Source of the DNA: CAKZLS01 sp963701445
GTDB taxonomy: Bacteria > Pseudomonadota > Alphaproteobacteria > Rhodospirillales > Defluviicoccaceae
Length of the DNA: 64,000 nt
Assembly: GCA_963701445.1 (NCBI GenBank)
Contig: CAVPAM010000050.1
Location: forward strand, 62,001-126,000
Direction of reading: 5' to 3'
Shown here: one piece after another, positions 62,640-64,000 of the stretch
How the letters are laid out: each line of letters starts with the position of its first letter
Position numbering within the stretch: the stretch's first letter is position 1
The notes under the pieces: generated by a model
What the model was told of the DNA's origin: nothing
The model's input: only the letters and a program-made list of their open reading frames with translations
Databases searched by the model: none
Made by a program: the position numbers and the translations under genes

Positions 62640-64000
62640 ATGATCCAGAACCTGCCTTTTCATCTGCCTAGTCTGTTCGCCGCCTACGCCGACGGGCTCG
62701 AGCCCGCGGCGGTCATGGAAGAGGTGTGGAGGCGCGTGGACGCCGCCGGCGACGCGGGCATCTTCCTTCACCTGACGGATCGGGAACAGGTTTTGGCGGA
62801 CGTGGCGGCGCTCGGTCCTTTCGATCCGGTGGCGAAGCCGCTGTGGGGGATCCCGTTCGCCATCAAGGACAACATCGACGCGGCCGGCGCGCCGACCACC
62901 GCCGCCTGTCCGGCCTATGCCTACGAGGCCGAACGGGACGCCTTCGTGGTGGACGCGCTGCGGCGCGCGGGCGCGATCCCCGTCGGAAAAACCAACCTCG
63001 ATCAGTTCGCCACCGGGCTCGTCGGCACGCGGACGCCCTACCCGGTTCCCCGGAACGCCCTGGACCCGGCCCTCGTTCCGGGAGGCTCAAGCTCCGGGTC
63101 GGCGGTGGCGGTGGCGCGCGGGCTGGTCGGCTTCGCGCTTGGCACGGATACGGCGGGATCGGGACGGGTCCCGGCGGCGCTCAACGGGATTGTGGGTCTC
63201 AAGCCGACGCTCGGCGCCCTCTCCAACACCGGCGTCGTTCCCGCCTGCCGGACGCTCGATACGGTCTCGGTGTTCGCGCTCACCGTCGAGGATGCCTACA
63301 ACGTTTTCCGGGCCGCCGCGCGCTTCGATCCCGAGGATCCTTACGCCCGGCCCGTCCCGGCGCCCCCGCTGGCGGCCCCGCCGCCGACGTTCCGGGTTGG
63401 CGTTCCGGACGCGGCAACACGGGAATTCTTCGGCGACGGCATTCAAGCGGCCGCGTTCGCCGCGACCCTGGACCATGTCGCCGCCCTCGGTGGCGACATG
63501 GTCGAGTTGGATTTCGGCCCGTTCTTCGAAGTGGCGGCCATGTTGTACGAAGGAGCGTGGGTCGCCGAGCGCCACGCCGCCGTCGGGGACTTTCTGCGCG
63601 ATCGGCCGGATGCATTCCTCCCGGTGACACGCCGGATCATTGAGCAGGCCGAGCGGTTCTCGGCCACCGACGCGTTTCGCGGATACTACCGCCTGCGGGA
63701 ACTGAGGCGCCGCGCCGGTAACCTGCTGGATCGCGTCGATCTGCTCTGCGTTCCGTCGATCCCCAGGTTCTACACGGTGGCCGAAGTGGACGCCGACCCG
63801 CTGGGGCCGAACTCCCGCCTGGGAACGTACACCAACTTCGTCAACCTGTTGGACATGTGCGGCATGACCGTGCCGGTGACGGCGCGCGCCGACGGGCTTC
63901 CCGGAAGCGTGACCGTGCTGGCGCCGGCATGCCGCGACGCCCAGATCGCCAGTGTCGCGGCCGCGCTGCAACGGCGGTGCGGCGGCGCGCTGGGCGCCAC
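62640..64000 (+). CDS. atzF: allophanate hydrolase, N-terminal amidase part (cut by window end)
   Basis: 453 codons to the window edge with no stop. An amidase-signature enzyme: catalytic Lys in PFAIKDNIDAAGAPTTAACP, the cis-Ser in PGGSSSGSAVAVARG and the nucleophile Ser in GTDTAGSGRVPAAL. The block GLVGTRTPYPVPRNALDP and the later YTNFVNLLDMCGMTVP are specific for AtzF/DUR2-like allophanate hydrolases. It releases ammonia and CO2 from allophanate in urea or biuret breakdown. The C-terminal domain and any urea carboxylase lie beyond the window. Confidence 0.93.
   Translation, partial: MIQNLPFHLPSLFAAYADGLEPAAVMEEVWRRVDAAGDAGIFLHLTDREQVLADVAALGPFDPVAKPLWGIPFAIKDNIDAAGAPTTAACPAYAYEAERDAFVVDALRRAGAIPVGKTNLDQFATGLVGTRTPYPVPRNALDPALVPGGSSSGSAVAVARGLVGFALGTDTAGSGRVPAALNGIVGLKPTLGALSNTGVVPACRTLDTVSVFALTVEDAYNVFRAAARFDPEDPYARPVPAPPLAAPPPTFRVGVPDAATREFFGDGIQAAAFAATLDHVAALGGDMVELDFGPFFEVAAMLYEGAWVAERHAAVGDFLRDRPDAFLPVTRRIIEQAERFSATDAFRGYYRLRELRRRAGNLLDRVDLLCVPSIPRFYTVAEVDADPLGPNSRLGTYTNFVNLLDMCGMTVPVTARADGLPGSVTVLAPACRDAQIASVAAALQRRCGGALGA

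Overview
The window is GC-rich alphaproteobacterial chromosome, most likely from the Rhodospirillales or a close relative. The placement rests on gene order: alr-mlaE-mlaF-radA-cvpA-purF-SDR, rpsF-rpsR-DUF2232-rplI-dnaB, fabG-acpP-fabF-mltG and an ispB-DUF2007-methyltransferase-S49 peptidase-glyQ-glyS-ppdK block are all familiar alphaproteobacterial neighbourhoods. No prophage, CRISPR array or complete insertion sequence is visible.

Left part (1-32.7 kb), accessory: the end of a multihaem cytochrome c gene; a cytochrome P450 whose 3' end is duplicated downstream of a beta-barrel protein gene; REP-like repeats; a DUF6946 nuclease-like gene; an Excalibur-domain protein; a 266-bp element made of three nested stems; a redox operon (Met/Gly-repeat secreted protein, cytochrome b561, dihaem peroxidase); a membrane-bound class III cyclase; aquaporin-sulfatase-HAD genes; a PAS-GGDEF protein; a HlyD/DUF2955/BASS export operon; a lactate module (permease, FAD/Fe-S D-lactate dehydrogenase, GntR regulator with two candidate operators); and an envelope/transport group (HdeD, PpiC, a HupE-like remnant, a 189-aa secreted protein paralogous to one at 9.5 kb, a monooxygenase-like protein, an AI-2E transporter and a solute-binding protein).

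Right part (32.7-64 kb), mostly housekeeping: tRNA-Pro(CGG), ispB, a tRNA methyltransferase, S49 peptidase, glyQS, pyruvate phosphate dikinase; an SLC13 permease, a HELGH metalloprotease and a LysE exporter; then purine synthesis, DNA repair, lipid transport, cell wall, replication, ribosomal and fatty-acid genes, ending with a LysR regulator divergent from allophanate hydrolase (cut by the window edge).

Two cautions. First, six genes carry single-base frame breaks, including the essential glyS and the conserved mltG; several fall in homopolymers, so residual sequencing or assembly errors are the likeliest cause. Second, two unrelated loci share one architecture: a gene flanked by direct repeats of its neighbour's 3' end (P450/beta-barrel and dld/lctP).
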